64,000 nucleotides of DNA from Halictus rubicundus (lineage: Eukaryota; Arthropoda; Insecta; Hymenoptera; Halictidae). Under the pieces are notes generated by a model. The model was not told the DNA's origin. It did no database searches and saw only the letters and a program-made list of their open reading frames with translations. Made by a program: the position numbers and the translations under genes. This document shows, in pieces, positions 1-14,061 of the stretch. How positions within the stretch are numbered: the stretch's first letter is position 1; each line of letters starts with the position of its first letter. The stretch is taken from NCBI RefSeq assembly GCF_050948215.1, contig NW_027489050.1, forward strand, positions 1 through 64,000, read 5' to 3'.

Positions 1-3000
1 TCTATCCTATCCTATCCTCTGTCCTATCCTATCCTCTATCCTATCCTATCCTCTATCCTATCCTATCCTCTATCCTATATTATCCTCTATCCTATCCTAT
101 CCTCTATCCTATCCTATCCTCTATCCTATCCTATCCTCTATCCGATCCTCTATCCTATCCTATCCTCTATCCGATCCTCTATCCTATCCTGTATCCTATC
201 CTATCCTCTATCCTATCCTATCCTCTATCCTATCCTATCCTTTGTCCTATCCTATCCTCTATCCTATCCCATCCTCTATCCTATACTATCCTCTACCTTA
301 TCCTATCCTCTATCCTATCCAATTACCTATCCTATCCTCTATTATATCCTATCCTCTATCCTATCCTATCCTCTATCCTATCCTATCCTCTATCCTATAT
401 TATCCTCTACCCTATCCTATCCTCTATCCTATCCTATCCTCTATCCTATCCTATCCTATCCTTTTTCCTATCCTATCCTCTATCCTATCCTATCCTCTAT
501 CCTATACTATCCTCTACCTTATCCTATCCTCTATCCTATCCAATTACCCTATCCTATCCTCTATCCTATGCTTTCCTCTATCCTATCCTATCCTCTATCC
601 TATCCTATCCTCTATCCGATCCTCTATCCTATGCTTTCCTCTATCCTATCCTATCCTCTATCCTATCCTATCCTCTATCCGATCCTCTATCCTATCCTAT
701 CCTCTATCCTATCCTCTATCCTATCCTATCCTCTATCCTATCCTATCCTCTATCCTATCCTATCCTCTATCCTATCCTATCCTATCCTCTATCCTATCCT
801 ATCCTATCCTCTATGCTATCCTATCCTTTATCCTATCCTATCCTCTATTTTATCCTATTCTCTATCCTATACTATCCTCTACCCTATCCTATCCTCTATC
901 CCTATCCTATCCTCTATCCTATCCTATCCTATCCTTTTTTCCTATCCTATCCTCTATCCTATCCTATCCTCTATCCTATACTATCCTCTACCTTATCCTA
1001 TCCTCTATCCTATCCAATTACCGTATCCTATCCTCTATCCTATGCTTTCCTCTATCCTATCCTATCCTCTATCCTATCCTATCCTCTATCCGATCCTCTA
1101 TCCTATCCTATCCTCTATCCCTATCCTATCCTATCCTCTATCCTATCCTATCCTCTATCCTATCCTATCCTATCCTCTATCCTATCCTATCCTATCCTCT
1201 ATGCTATCCTATCCTTTATCCTATCCTATCCACTATTCTATCCTATTCTCTATCCTATACTATCCTCTATCCTATCCTATCCTCTATCCTATCCTATCCT
1301 CTATCCTATCCTATCCTCTATCCTATACTTTCCTCTATCCAATCCTATCCTCTATCCTATCCTATCCTCTATCCTACTCTATCCTCTATCCTACTCTATC
1401 CTCTATCCTATCCTATCCTCTATTCTATCCTATCCTCTATCCGATCCTCTATCCTATCCTATCCTCTATCCGATCCTCTATCCTATCCTGTATCCTATCC
1501 TATCCTCTATCCTATCCTATCCTCTATCCTATCCTATCCTTTATCCTATCCTATCCTCTATCCTATCCCATCCTCTATCCTATACTATCCTCTACCTTAT
1601 CCTATCCTCTATCCTATCCAATTACCTATCCTATCCTCTATTATATCCTTTCCTCTATCCTATCCTATCCTCTATCCGATCCTCTATCCTATGCTTTCCT
1701 CTATCCTATCCTATCCTCTATCCTATCCTATCCTCTATCCGATCCTCTATCCTATCCTATCCTCTATCCTATCCTCTATCCTATCCTCTATCCTATCCTA
1801 TCCTCTATCCTTTCCTATCCTCTATCCTATCCTATCCTCTATCCTATCCTATCCTATCCTCTATCCTATCCTATCCTATCCTCTATGCTATCCTATCCTT
1901 TATCCTATCCTATCCTCTATCCTATATTATCCTCTACCCTATCCTATCCTCTATCCTATCCTATCCTCTATCCTATCCTATCCTATCCTTTTTCCTATCC
2001 TATCCTCTATCCTATCCTATCCTCTATCCTATACTATCCTCTACCTTATCCTATCCTCTATCCTATCCAATTACCTATCCTATCCTCTATCCTATGCTTT
2101 CCTCTATCCTATCCTATCCTCTATCCTATCCTATCCTCTATCCGATCCTCTATCCTATCCTATCCTCTATCCTATCCTCTATCCTATCCTCTATCCTATC
2201 CTATCCTCTATCCTATCCTATCCTCTATCCTATCCTATCCTATCCTCTATCCTATCCTATCCTATCCTCTATGCTATCCTATCCTTTATCCTATCCTATC
2301 CTCTATTCTATCCTATTCTCTATCCTATACTATCCTCTACCCTATCCTATCCTCTATCCTATTATCCTATCCTCTATCCTATCCTATCCTATCCTTTTTC
2401 ACTATCCTATCCTCTATCCTATCCTATCCCTCTATCCTATACTATCCTCTACCTTATCCTATCCTCTATCCTATCCAATTACCTATCCTATCCTCTATCC
2501 TATGCTTTCCTCTATCCTATCCTATCCTCTATCCTATCCTATCCTCTATCCGATCCTCTATCCTATCTATCCTCTATCCTATCCTCTATCCTATCCTATC
2601 CTCTATCCATCCTATCCTCTATCCTATCCTATCCTATCCTCTATCCTATCCTATCCTATCCTCTATGCTATCCTATCCTTTATCCTATCCTCTCCTCTAT
2701 TCTATCCTATTCTCTATTCCTATATCTATCCTTCTCCTATCCTATCCTCTATCCTCCTATCCTATCCTATCCTCTATCCTATACTTTCCTCTATCCAATC
2801 CTATCCTCTATCCTACTCTATCCTCTATCCTACTCTATCCTCTATCCTATCCTATCCTACCTATCCTCTATCCCTATCCTCTATCCGATCCTCTAATCCT
2901 ATCCTATCCTCCATCCGATCCTCTATCCTATCCTGTATCATATCCTATCCTCTATCCTATCCTATCCTCTATCCTATCCTATCCTTTATCCTATCCTATC

Positions 3001-4194
3001 CTCTATCCTATCCCATCCTCTATCCTATACTATCCTCTACCTTATCCTATCCTCTATCCTATCCAATTACCTATCCTATCCTCTATTATATCCTTTCCTC
3101 TATCCTATCCTATCCTCTATCCGATCCTCTATCCTATCCTATCCTCTATCCTATCCTCTATCCTATCCTATCCTCTACTCCTATCCTCTATCCTATCCTC
3201 TATTATATCCTATCCTCTGTCCTATCCTCTATCCTATCCTATCCTCTATCCTATCCCTATCCTCTATCCTATCCTATCCTCTATCCTATATTATCCTCTA
3301 TCCTATCCCTATCCTGTATCCTATCCTATCCTCTATCCTATCCTATCCTCTATCCTATCCTATCCTCTATCCTATCCTATCCTCTATCCTATCCTATCCT
3401 CTATCCTATCCTATCCTATCCTTTTCCTATCCTATCCTCTATCCTATCCTATCCTCTATCCTATCCTATCCTCTATCCTATACTATCCTCTACCTTATCC
3501 TATCCTCTATCCTATCCAATTACCTATCCTATCCTCTATCCTATCCTATCCTCTATCCTATCCTATCCTATCCTCTATGCTATCCTATCCTTTATCCTAT
3601 CCTATCCTCTATTCTATCCTATCTCTTCTCCTATACTATCTCTATCCTATCCTATCCTCTATCCTATCCTATCCTCTATCCTATCCTATCCTCTATCCTA
3701 TATTATCTTCTATCCTATCCTATCCTCTATCCTATCCTATCCTCTATCCTATCCTATCCTCTATCCTATCCTATCCTCTATCCGATCCTCTATCCTATCC
3801 TATCCTCTATCCGATCCTCTATCCTATCCTGTATCCTATCCTATCCTCTATCCTATCCTATCCTCTATCCTATCCTATCCTTTATCCTATCCTATCCTCT
3901 ATCCTATCCATCCTCTATCCTATACTATCCTCTACCTTATCCTATCCTCTATCCTATCCAATTACCTATCCTATCCTCTATTATATCCTTTCCTCTATCC
4001 TATCCTATCCTCTATCCGATCCTCTATCCTATCCTATCCTCTTCCTATCCTCTATCCTATCCTATCCTCTATCCTATCCTCTATCCTATCCTATCCTCTA
4101 TCCTATCCTATCCTCTATCCTATCCTATCCTCTATCCTATCCTATCCTCTATCCTATATTATCCTCTATCCTATCCTATCCTGTATCCTATCCT
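1..4194 (+). repeat. Family A satellite, irregular segment
   Basis: This is family A material with landmarks CCAATTACC (first near 319), CCTTTTTCC (467), CTATGCTATCC (813) and CCGATCC, but it is less ordered than what follows. Odd-length joins break the 5/7 rhythm. Examples are CTATCCCTATCC near 897 and 1,110, CCTATCTATCC near 2,565, CTATCCATCC near 2,608, a scrambled stretch at about 2,690-2,760, CTACTCC near 3,177, TCTCTTCTCC near 3,620 and CTCTTCC near 4,041. A short local tandem of about 61 bp, each copy with ATGCTTTCC, lies at about 568-690. No gene is supported. Either this is an older, more decayed part of the array, or the assembly consensus is poorer here. Confidence 0.85.
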
Positions 4195-5615
4195 ATCCTC
4201 TATCCTATATTATCCTCTATCCTATCCTATCCTTTTTCCTATCCTATCCTCTATCCTATCCTATCCTCTATCCTATCCTATCCTCTATCCTATACTATCC
4301 TCTACCTTATCCTATCCTCTATCCTATCCAATTACCTATCCTATCCTCTATTATATCCTTTCCTCTATCCTATCCTATCCTCTATCAGATCCTCTATCCT
4401 ATCCTATCCTCTATCCTATCCTCTATCCTATCCTCTATCCTATCCTCTATCCTATCCTATCCTCTATCCTATCCTCTATCCTATCCTATCCTCTATCCTA
4501 TCCTATCCTCTATCCTATCCTATCCTCTATCCTATATTATCCTCTATCCTATCCTATCCTGTATCCTATCCTATCCTCTATCCTACCCTATCCTCTATCC
4601 TATCCTATCCTCTATCCTATCCTATCCTCTATCCTATACTATCCTATACCTTATCCTATCCTCTATCCTATCCAATTACCTATCCTATCCTCTATCCTAT
4701 CCTTTCCTCTATCCTATCCTATCCTCTATCCTAGCCTATCCTCTATCCGATCCTCTATCCTATCCTATCCTCTATCCTATCCTCTATTTTATCCTATCCT
4801 CTATCCTATCCTATCCTATCCTCTATCCTATCCTATCCTATCCTCTATGCTATCCTATCCTTTATCCTATCCTATCCTCTATTGTATCCTATTCTCTATC
4901 CTATACTATCCTCTATCCTATCCTATCCTCTATCATATCCTATCCTCTACCCTATCCTATCCTCTATCCTATACTTTCCTCTATACAATCCTATCCTCTA
5001 TCCTATCCTATCCTATATCCTATCCTATCCTCTATCCGATCCTCTATCCTATCCTATCCTCTATCCGATCCTCTATCCTATCCTGTATCCTATCCTATCC
5101 TCTATCCTATCCTATCCTCTATCCTATCCTATCCTGTATCCTATCCTATCCTCTATCCTATCCTATCCTCTATCCTATCCTATCCTCTATCCTATCCTAT
5201 CCTCTATCCTATCCTATCCTCTATCCTATCCTATCCTCTATCCTATATTATCCTCTATCCTATCCTATCCTGTATCCTATCCTATCCTCTATCCTATATT
5301 ATCCTCTATCCTATCCTATCCTTTTTCCTATCCTATCCTCTATCCTATCCTATCCTCTATCCTATCCTATCCTCTATCCTATCCTATCCTTTATCCTATA
5401 CTATCCTCTACCTTATCCTATCCTCTATCCTATCCAATTACCTATCCTATCCTCTATTATATCCTTTCCTCTATCCTATCCTATCCTCTATCAGATCCTC
5501 TATCCTATCCTATCCTCTATCCTATCCTCTATCCTATCCTCTATCCTATCCTATCCTCTATCCTATCCTCTATCCTATCCTATCCTCTATCCTATCCTAT
5601 CCTCTATCCTATCCT
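4195..5615 (+). repeat. 1,421-bp tandem duplication, copy 1
   Basis: Landmarks here recur exactly 1,421 bp downstream: the TATATTATCC followed by CCTTTTTCC block at about 4,201 and 5,622, the CCTAGCC unit near 4,732 and 6,153, and the CTATTGTATCC unit near 4,881 and 6,302. The match starts near 4,195, because upstream landmarks differ (TGTATCC near 4,181 has no counterpart), and runs to about 5,650, so the two copies abut. In the compared stretches I saw no clear differences, which suggests recent duplication or homogenisation. Confidence 0.8.
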
Positions 5616-8510
5616 ATCCTCTATCCTATATTATCCTCTATCCTATCCTATCCTTTTTCCTATCCTATCCTCTATCCTATCCTATCCTCTATCCTATCCT
5701 ATCCTCTATCCTATACTATCCTCTACCTTATCCTATCCTCTATCCTATCCAATTACCTATCCTATCCTCTATTATATCCTTTCCTCTATCCTATCCTATC
5801 CTCTATCAGATCCTCTATCCTATCCTATCCTCTATCCTATCCTCTATCCTATCCTCTATCCTATCCTCTATCCTATCCTATCCTCTATCCTATCCTCTAT
5901 CCTATCCTATCCTCTATCCTATCCTATCCTCTATCCTATCCTATCCTCTATCCTATATTATCCTCTATCCTATCCTATCCTGTATCCTATCCTATCCTCT
6001 ATCCTACCCTATCCTCTATCCTATCCTATCCTCTATCCTATCCTATCCTCTATCCTATACTATCCTATACCTTATCCTATCCTCTATCCTATCCAATTAC
6101 CTATCCTATCCTCTATCCTATCCTTTCCTCTATCCTATCCTATCCTCTATCCTAGCCTATCCTCTATCCGATCCTCTATCCTATCCTATCCTCTATCCTA
6201 TCCTCTATTTTATCCTATCCTCTATCCTATCCTATCCTATCCTCTATCCTATCCTATCCTATCCTCTATGCTATCCTATCCTTTATCCTATCCTATCCTC
6301 TATTGTATCCTATTCTCTATCCTATACTATCCTCTATCCTATCCTATCCTCTATCATATCCTATCCTCTACCCTATCCTATCCTCTATCCTATACTTTCC
6401 TCTATACAATCCTATCCTCTATCCTATCCTATCCTATATCCTATCCTATCCTCTATCCGATCCTCTATCCTATACTATCCTCTATCCGATCCTCTATCCT
6501 ATCCTGTATCCTATCCTATCCTCTATCCTATCCTATCCTCTATCCTATCCTATCCTGTATCCTATCCTATCCTCTATCCTATCCTATCCTCTATCCTATC
6601 CTATCCTCTATCCTATCCTATCCTCTATCCTATCCTATCCTCTATCCTATCCTATCCTCTATCCTATATTATCCTCTATCCTATCCTATCCTGTATCCTA
6701 TCCTATCCTCTATCCTATATTATCCTCTATCCTATCCTATCCTTTTTCCTATCCTATCCTCTATCCTATCCTATCCTCTATCCTATCCTATCCTCTATCC
6801 TATCCTATCCTTTATCCTATACTATCCTCTACCTTATCCTATCCTCTATCCTATCCAATTACCTATCCTATCCTCTATTATATCCTTTCCTCTATCCTAT
6901 CCTATCCTCTATCAGATCCTCTATCCTATCCTATCCTCTATCCTATCCTCTATCCTATCCTCTATCCTATCCTATCCTCTATCCTATCCTCTATCCTATC
7001 CTATCCTCTATCCTATCCTATCCTCTATCCTATCCTATCCTCTATCCTATATTATCCTCTATCCTATCCTATCCTGTATCCTATCCTATCCTCTATCCTA
7101 TCCTATCCTCTATCCTATCCTATCCTCTATCCTATACTATCCTATACCTTATCCTATCCTCTATCCTATCCAATTACCTATCCTATCCTCTATCCTATCC
7201 TTTCCTCTATCCTATCCTATCCTCTATCCTAGCCTATCCTCTATCCGATCCTCTATCCTATCCTATCCTCTATCCTATCCTCTATCCTATCCTATCCTCT
7301 ATCCTATCCTATCCTATCCTCTATCCTATCCTATCCTATCCTCTATGCTATCCTATCCTTTATCCTATCCTATCCTCTATTGTATCCTATTCTCTATCCT
7401 ATACTATCCTCTATCCTATCCTATCCTCTATCATATCCTATCCTCTACCCTATCCTATCCTCTATCCTATACTTTCCTCTATACAATCCTATCCTCTATC
7501 CTATCCTATCCTCTATCCTACTCTATCCTCTATCCTACTCTATCCTCTATCCTATCCTATCCTCTATCCTATCCTATCCTCTATCCGATCCTCTATCCGA
7601 TCCTCTATCCTATCCTGTATCCTATCCTATCCTCTATCCTATCCTATCCTCTATCCTATCCTATCCTTTATCCTATCCTATCCTCTATCCTATCCCATCC
7701 TCTATCCTATACTATCCTCTACCTTATCCTATCCTCTATCCTATCCAATTACCTATCCTATCCTCTATTATATCCTTTCCTCTATCCTATCCTATCCTCT
7801 ATCCGATCCTCTATCCTATCCTATCCTCTATCCTATCCTCTATCCTATCCTATCCTCTAACCTATCCTCTATCCTATCCTCTATTATATCCTATCCTCTA
7901 TCCTATCCTCTATCCTATCCTATCCTCTATCCTATCCTATCCTCTATCCTATCCTATCCTCTATCCTATCCTATCCTCTATCCTATCCTATCCTCTATCC
8001 TATCCTATCCTATCCTTTTTCCTATCCTATCCTCTATCCTATCCTATCCTCTATCCTATCCTATCCTCTATCCTATACTATCCTCTACCTTATCCTATCC
8101 TCTATCCTATCCAATTACCTATCCTATCCTCTATCCTATCCTTTCCTCTATCCTATCCTATCCTCTATCCTATCCTATCCTCTATCCGATCCTCTATCCT
8201 ATCCTATCCCATATCCTATCCTCTATCCTATCCTATCCTCTATCCTATCCTATCCTCTATCCTATCCTATCCTCTATCCTATCCTATCCTATCCTCTATC
8301 CTATCCTATCCTATCCTCTATCCTATCCTATCCTCTATCCTATACTTTCCTCTATCCAATCCTATCCTCTATCCTATCCTATCCTCTATCCTACTCTATC
8401 CTCTATCCTACTCTATCCTCTATCCTATCCTATCCTCTATCCTATCCTATCCTCTATCCGATCCTCTATCCTATCCTATCCTCTATCCGATCCTCTATCC
8501 TATCCTATCC
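5084..8510 (+). repeat. 3,427-bp tandem segmental duplication, left copy
   Basis: The left copy starts at the TGTATCC unit at 5,084; the same unit begins the right copy at 8,511 and recurs at 11,938, giving a constant 3,427-bp step. Internal landmarks keep the step: CTATTGTATCC near 6,302 and 9,729, and again near 7,379 and 10,806. Two single-base differences were seen between the copies: A at 6,474 against C at 9,901, and T at 7,436 against C at 10,863. Other differences may exist in stretches I did not align base by base. The copies are directly adjacent and in the same orientation. Confidence 0.88.
5616..7071 (+). repeat. 1,421-bp tandem duplication, copy 2
   Basis: This is the second copy of the 4,195-5,615 segment with the same landmark order: CCTTTTTCC, CCAATTACC, CCAGATCC-type units, CCTAGCC, CTATGCTATCC, CTATTGTATCC, CTATACAATCC. 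The match to copy 1 ends near 7,071, where this copy continues with TGTATCC while copy 1 has CCTTTTTCC. The segment is nested inside the left copy of the larger 3,427-bp duplication, so its right half appears again near 9.0-10.5 kb. Confidence 0.8.
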
Positions 8511-11500
8511 TGTATCCTATCCTATCCTCTATCCTATCCTATCCTCTATCCTATCCTATCCTGTATCCTATCCTATCCTCTATCCTATCCTATCCTCTAT
8601 CCTATCCTATCCTCTATCCTATCCTATCCTCTATCCTATCCTATCCTCTATCCTATCCTATCCTCTATCCTATATTATCCTCTATCCTATCCTATCCTGT
8701 ATCCTATCCTATCCTCTATCCTATATTATCCTCTATCCTATCCTATCCTTTTTCCTATCCTATCCTCTATCCTATCCTATCCTCTATCCTATCCTATCCT
8801 CTATCCTATCCTATCCTTTATCCTATACTATCCTCTACCTTATCCTATCCTCTATCCTATCCAATTACCTATCCTATCCTCTATTATATCCTTTCCTCTA
8901 TCCTATCCTATCCTCTATCAGATCCTCTATCCTATCCTATCCTCTATCCTATCCTCTATCCTATCCTCTATCCTATCCTATCCTCTATCCTATCCTCTAT
9001 CCTATCCTATCCTCTATCCTATCCTATCCTCTATCCTATCCTATCCTCTATCCTATATTATCCTCTATCCTATCCTATCCTTTTTCCTATCCTATCCTCT
9101 ATCCTATCCTATCCTCTATCCTATCCTATCCTCTATCCTATACTATCCTCTACCTTATCCTATCCTCTATCCTATCCAATTACCTATCCTATCCTCTATT
9201 ATATCCTTTCCTCTATCCTATCCTATCCTCTATCAGATCCTCTATCCTATCCTATCCTCTATCCTATCCTCTATCCTATCCTCTATCCTATCCTCTATCC
9301 TATCCTATCCTCTATCCTATCCTCTATCCTATCCTATCCTCTATCCTATCCTATCCTCTATCCTATCCTATCCTCTATCCTATATTATCCTCTATCCTAT
9401 CCTATCCTGTATCCTATCCTATCCTCTATCCTACCCTATCCTCTATCCTATCCTATCCTCTATCCTATCCTATCCTCTATCCTATACTATCCTATACCTT
9501 ATCCTATCCTCTATCCTATCCAATTACCTATCCTATCCTCTATCCTATCCTTTCCTCTATCCTATCCTATCCTCTATCCTAGCCTATCCTCTATCCGATC
9601 CTCTATCCTATCCTATCCTCTATCCTATCCTCTATTTTATCCTATCCTCTATCCTATCCTATCCTATCCTCTATCCTATCCTATCCTATCCTCTATGCTA
9701 TCCTATCCTTTATCCTATCCTATCCTCTATTGTATCCTATTCTCTATCCTATACTATCCTCTATCCTATCCTATCCTCTATCATATCCTATCCTCTACCC
9801 TATCCTATCCTCTATCCTATACTTTCCTCTATACAATCCTATCCTCTATCCTATCCTATCCTATATCCTATCCTATCCTCTATCCGATCCTCTATCCTAT
9901 CCTATCCTCTATCCGATCCTCTATCCTATCCTGTATCCTATCCTATCCTCTATCCTATCCTATCCTCTATCCTATCCTATCCTGTATCCTATCCTATCCT
10001 CTATCCTATCCTATCCTCTATCCTATCCTATCCTCTATCCTATCCTATCCTCTATCCTATCCTATCCTCTATCCTATCCTATCCTCTATCCTATATTATC
10101 CTCTATCCTATCCTATCCTGTATCCTATCCTATCCTCTATCCTATATTATCCTCTATCCTATCCTATCCTTTTTCCTATCCTATCCTCTATCCTATCCTA
10201 TCCTCTATCCTATCCTATCCTCTATCCTATCCTATCCTTTATCCTATACTATCCTCTACCTTATCCTATCCTCTATCCTATCCAATTACCTATCCTATCC
10301 TCTATTATATCCTTTCCTCTATCCTATCCTATCCTCTATCAGATCCTCTATCCTATCCTATCCTCTATCCTATCCTCTATCCTATCCTCTATCCTATCCT
10401 ATCCTCTATCCTATCCTCTATCCTATCCTATCCTCTATCCTATCCTATCCTCTATCCTATCCTATCCTCTATCCTATATTATCCTCTATCCTATCCTATC
10501 CTGTATCCTATCCTATCCTCTATCCTATCCTATCCTCTATCCTATCCTATCCTCTATCCTATACTATCCTATACCTTATCCTATCCTCTATCCTATCCAA
10601 TTACCTATCCTATCCTCTATCCTATCCTTTCCTCTATCCTATCCTATCCTCTATCCTAGCCTATCCTCTATCCGATCCTCTATCCTATCCTATCCTCTAT
10701 CCTATCCTCTATCCTATCCTATCCTCTATCCTATCCTATCCTATCCTCTATCCTATCCTATCCTATCCTCTATGCTATCCTATCCTTTATCCTATCCTAT
10801 CCTCTATTGTATCCTATTCTCTATCCTATACTATCCTCTATCCTATCCTATCCTCTATCATACCCTATCCTCTACCCTATCCTATCCTCTATCCTATACT
10901 TTCCTCTATACAATCCTATCCTCTATCCTATCCTATCCTCTATCCTACTCTATCCTCTATCCTACTCTATCCTCTATCCTATCCTATCCTCTATCCTATC
11001 CTATCCTCTATCCGATCCTCTATCCGATCCTCTATCCTATCCTGTATCCTATCCTATCCTCTATCCTATCCTATCCTCTATCCTATCCTATCCTTTATCC
11101 TATCCTATCCTCTATCCTATCCCATCCTCTATCCTATACTATCCTCTACCTTATCCTATCCTCTATCCTATCCAATTACCTATCCTATCCTCTATTATAT
11201 CCTTTCCTCTATCCTATCCTATCCTCTATCCGATCCTCTATCCTATCCTATCCTCTATCCTATCCTCTATCCTATCCTATCCTCTAACCTATCCTCTATC
11301 CTATCCTCTATTATATCCTATCCTCTATCCTATCCTCTATCCTATCCTATCCTCTATCCTATCCTATCCTCTATCCTATCCTATCCTCTATCCTATCCTA
11401 TCCTCTATCCTATCCTATCCTCTATCCTATCCTATCCTATCCTTTTTCCTATCCTATCCTCTATCCTATCCTATCCTCTATCCTATCCTATCCTCTATCC

Positions 11501-11937
11501 TATACTATCCTCTACCTTATCCTATCCTCTATCCTATCCAATTACCTATCCTATCCTCTATCCTATCCTTTCCTCTATCCTATCCTATCCTCTATCCTAT
11601 CCTATCCTCTATCCGATCCTCTATCCTATCCTATCCCATATCCTATCCTCTATCCTATCCTATCCTCTATCCTATCCTATCCTCTATCCTATCCTATCCT
11701 CTATCCTATCCTATCCTATCCTCTATCCTATCCTATCCTATCCTCTATCCTATCCTATCCTCTATCCTATACTTTCCTCTATCCAATCCTATCCTCTATC
11801 CTATCCTATCCTCTATCCTACTCTATCCTCTATCCTACTCTATCCTCTATCCTATCCTATCCTCTATCCTATCCTATCCTCTATCCGATCCTCTATCCTA
11901 TCCTATCCTCTATCCGATCCTCTATCCTATCCTATCC
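8511..11937 (+). repeat. 3,427-bp tandem segmental duplication, right copy
   Basis: This copy has the same landmark order as 5,084-8,510. Homology continues about 50 bp past 11,938, then stops where this side has CCTTTATCC and the start of the copies has TGTATCC. There are therefore two copies plus a short stub, not a longer series. Neither 3,427 nor 1,421 is a multiple of 17, so these are block duplications and not slippage of the basic unit. Confidence 0.88.
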
Positions 11938-14036
11938 TGTATCCTATCCTATCCTCTATCCTATCCTATCCTCTATCCTATCCTATCCTTTATCCTATCC
12001 TATCCTCTATCCTATCCCATCCTCTATCCTATACTATCCTCTCCCTTATCCTATCCTCTATCCTATCCAATTACCTATCCTATCCTCTATTATATCCTTT
12101 CCTCTATCCTATCCTATCCTCTATCCGATCCTCTATCCTATCCTATCCTCTATCCTATCCTCTATCCTATCCTATCCTCTATCCTATCCTATCCTCTATC
12201 CTATCCTATCCTCTATCCTATCCTATCCTCTATCCTATCCTATCGTCTATCCTATATTATCATCTATTCTATCCTATCCTGTATCCTATCCTATCATCTA
12301 TCCTATCCTATCCTCTATCCTATCCTATCCTATCCTTTTTCCTATCCTATCCTCTATCCTATCCTATCCTCTATCCTATCCTATCCTCTATCCTATCCTA
12401 TCCTCTATCCTATACTATCCTCTACCTTATCCTATCCTCTATCCTATCCAATTACCTATCCTATCCTCTATCCTATCCTTTCCTCTATCCTATCCTATCC
12501 TCTATCCTATCCTATCCTCTATCCGAACCTCTATCCTATCCTATCCTCTATCCTATCCTCTATCCTATCCTCTATCCTATCCTATCCTCTATCCTATCCT
12601 ATCCTATCCTCTATGCTATCTAATCCTTTATCCTATCCTATCCTCTATTCTATCCTATTCTCTATCCTATACTATCCTCTATCCTATCCTATCCTATCCT
12701 CTATGCTATCTAATCCTTTATCCTATCCTATCCTCTATTCTATCCTATTCTCTATCCTATACTATCCTCTATCCTATCCTATCCTCTATCCTATCCTATC
12801 CTCTATCCTATCCTATCCTCTATCCTATACTTTCCTCTATCCAATCCTATCCTCTATCCTATCCTATCCTCTATCCTACTCTATCCTCTATCCTACTCTA
12901 TCCTCTATCCTATCCTATCCTCTATCCTATCCTATCCTCTATCCTATATTATCATCTATTCTATCCTATCCTGTATCCTATCCTATCATCTATCCTATCC
13001 TATCCTCTATCCTATCCTATCCTATCCTTTTTCCTATCCTATCCTCTATCCTATCCTATCCTCTATCCTATCCTATCCTCTATGCTATCCTATCCTTTAT
13101 CCTATCCTATCCACTATTCTATCCTATTCTCTATCCTATACTATCCTCTATCCTATCCTATCCTCTATCCTATCCTATCCTCTATCCTATCCTATCCTCT
13201 ATCCTATACTTTCCTCTATCCAATCCTATCCTCTATCCTATCCTATCCTCTATCCTACTCTATCCTCTATCCTACTCTATCCTCTATCCTATCCTATCCT
13301 CTATCCTATCCTATCCTCTATCCGATCCTCTATCCTATCCTATCCTCTATCCTATCCTCTATCCTATCCTATCCTCTATCCTATCCTCTATCCTATCCTC
13401 TATTATATCCTATCCTCTATCCTATCCTCTATCCTATCCTATCCTCTATCCTATCCTATCCTCTATCCTATCCTATCCTCTATCCTATCCTATCCTCTAT
13501 CCTATCCTATCCTCTATCCTATCCTATCCTCTATCCTATCCTATCCTCTATCCTATCCTATCCTCTATCCTATATTATCCTCTATCCTATCCTATCCTGT
13601 ATCCTATCCTATCCTCTATCCTATCCTATCCTCTATCCTATCCTATCCTCTATCCTATCCTATCCTCTATCCTATCCTATCCTATCCTTTTTCCTATCCT
13701 ATCCTCTATCCTATCCTATCCTCTATCCTATCCTATCCTCTATCCTATACTATCCTCTACCTTATCCTATCCTCTATCCTATCCAATTACCTATCCTATC
13801 CTCTATCCTATCCTTTCCTCTATCCTATCCTATCCTCTATCCTATCCTATCCTCTATCCGAACCTCTATCCTATCCTATCCTCTATCCTATCCCCTATCC
13901 TATCCTCTATCCTATCCTATCCTCTATCCTATCCTATCCTATCCTTTTTCCTATCCTATCCTCTATCCTATCCTATCCTCTATCCTATACTATCCTCTAC
14001 CTTATCCTATCCTCTATCCTATCCAATTACCTATCC
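10510..14036 (+). repeat. About 3.85-kb segmental duplication, first copy (ends at the island)
   Basis: Landmarks here recur 3,851 bp downstream: CCTATACCTTATCC at 10,571 and 14,422, CTATTGTATCC near 10,806 and 14,657, and the unusual CTCTCCC unit at 12,041 and 15,892. The offset rises to 3,863 further on (CTATGCTATCC near 13,082 and 16,945), because the downstream copy has one extra 12-bp unit. The first copy runs up to the non-satellite island at 14,038, and its last CCAATTACC at 14,023 matches 17,881. Its left part overlaps the right copy of the 3,427-bp duplication, so the duplications are layered. Confidence 0.8.
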
Positions 14037-14061
14037 TACATAAATTTTAAGATGTCACTGT

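Noticed and set aside
4732..6155. CCTAGCC units as conserved stop codons or binding sites
   Set aside because: They recur because the surrounding blocks were duplicated; they end the spurious frames by chance.
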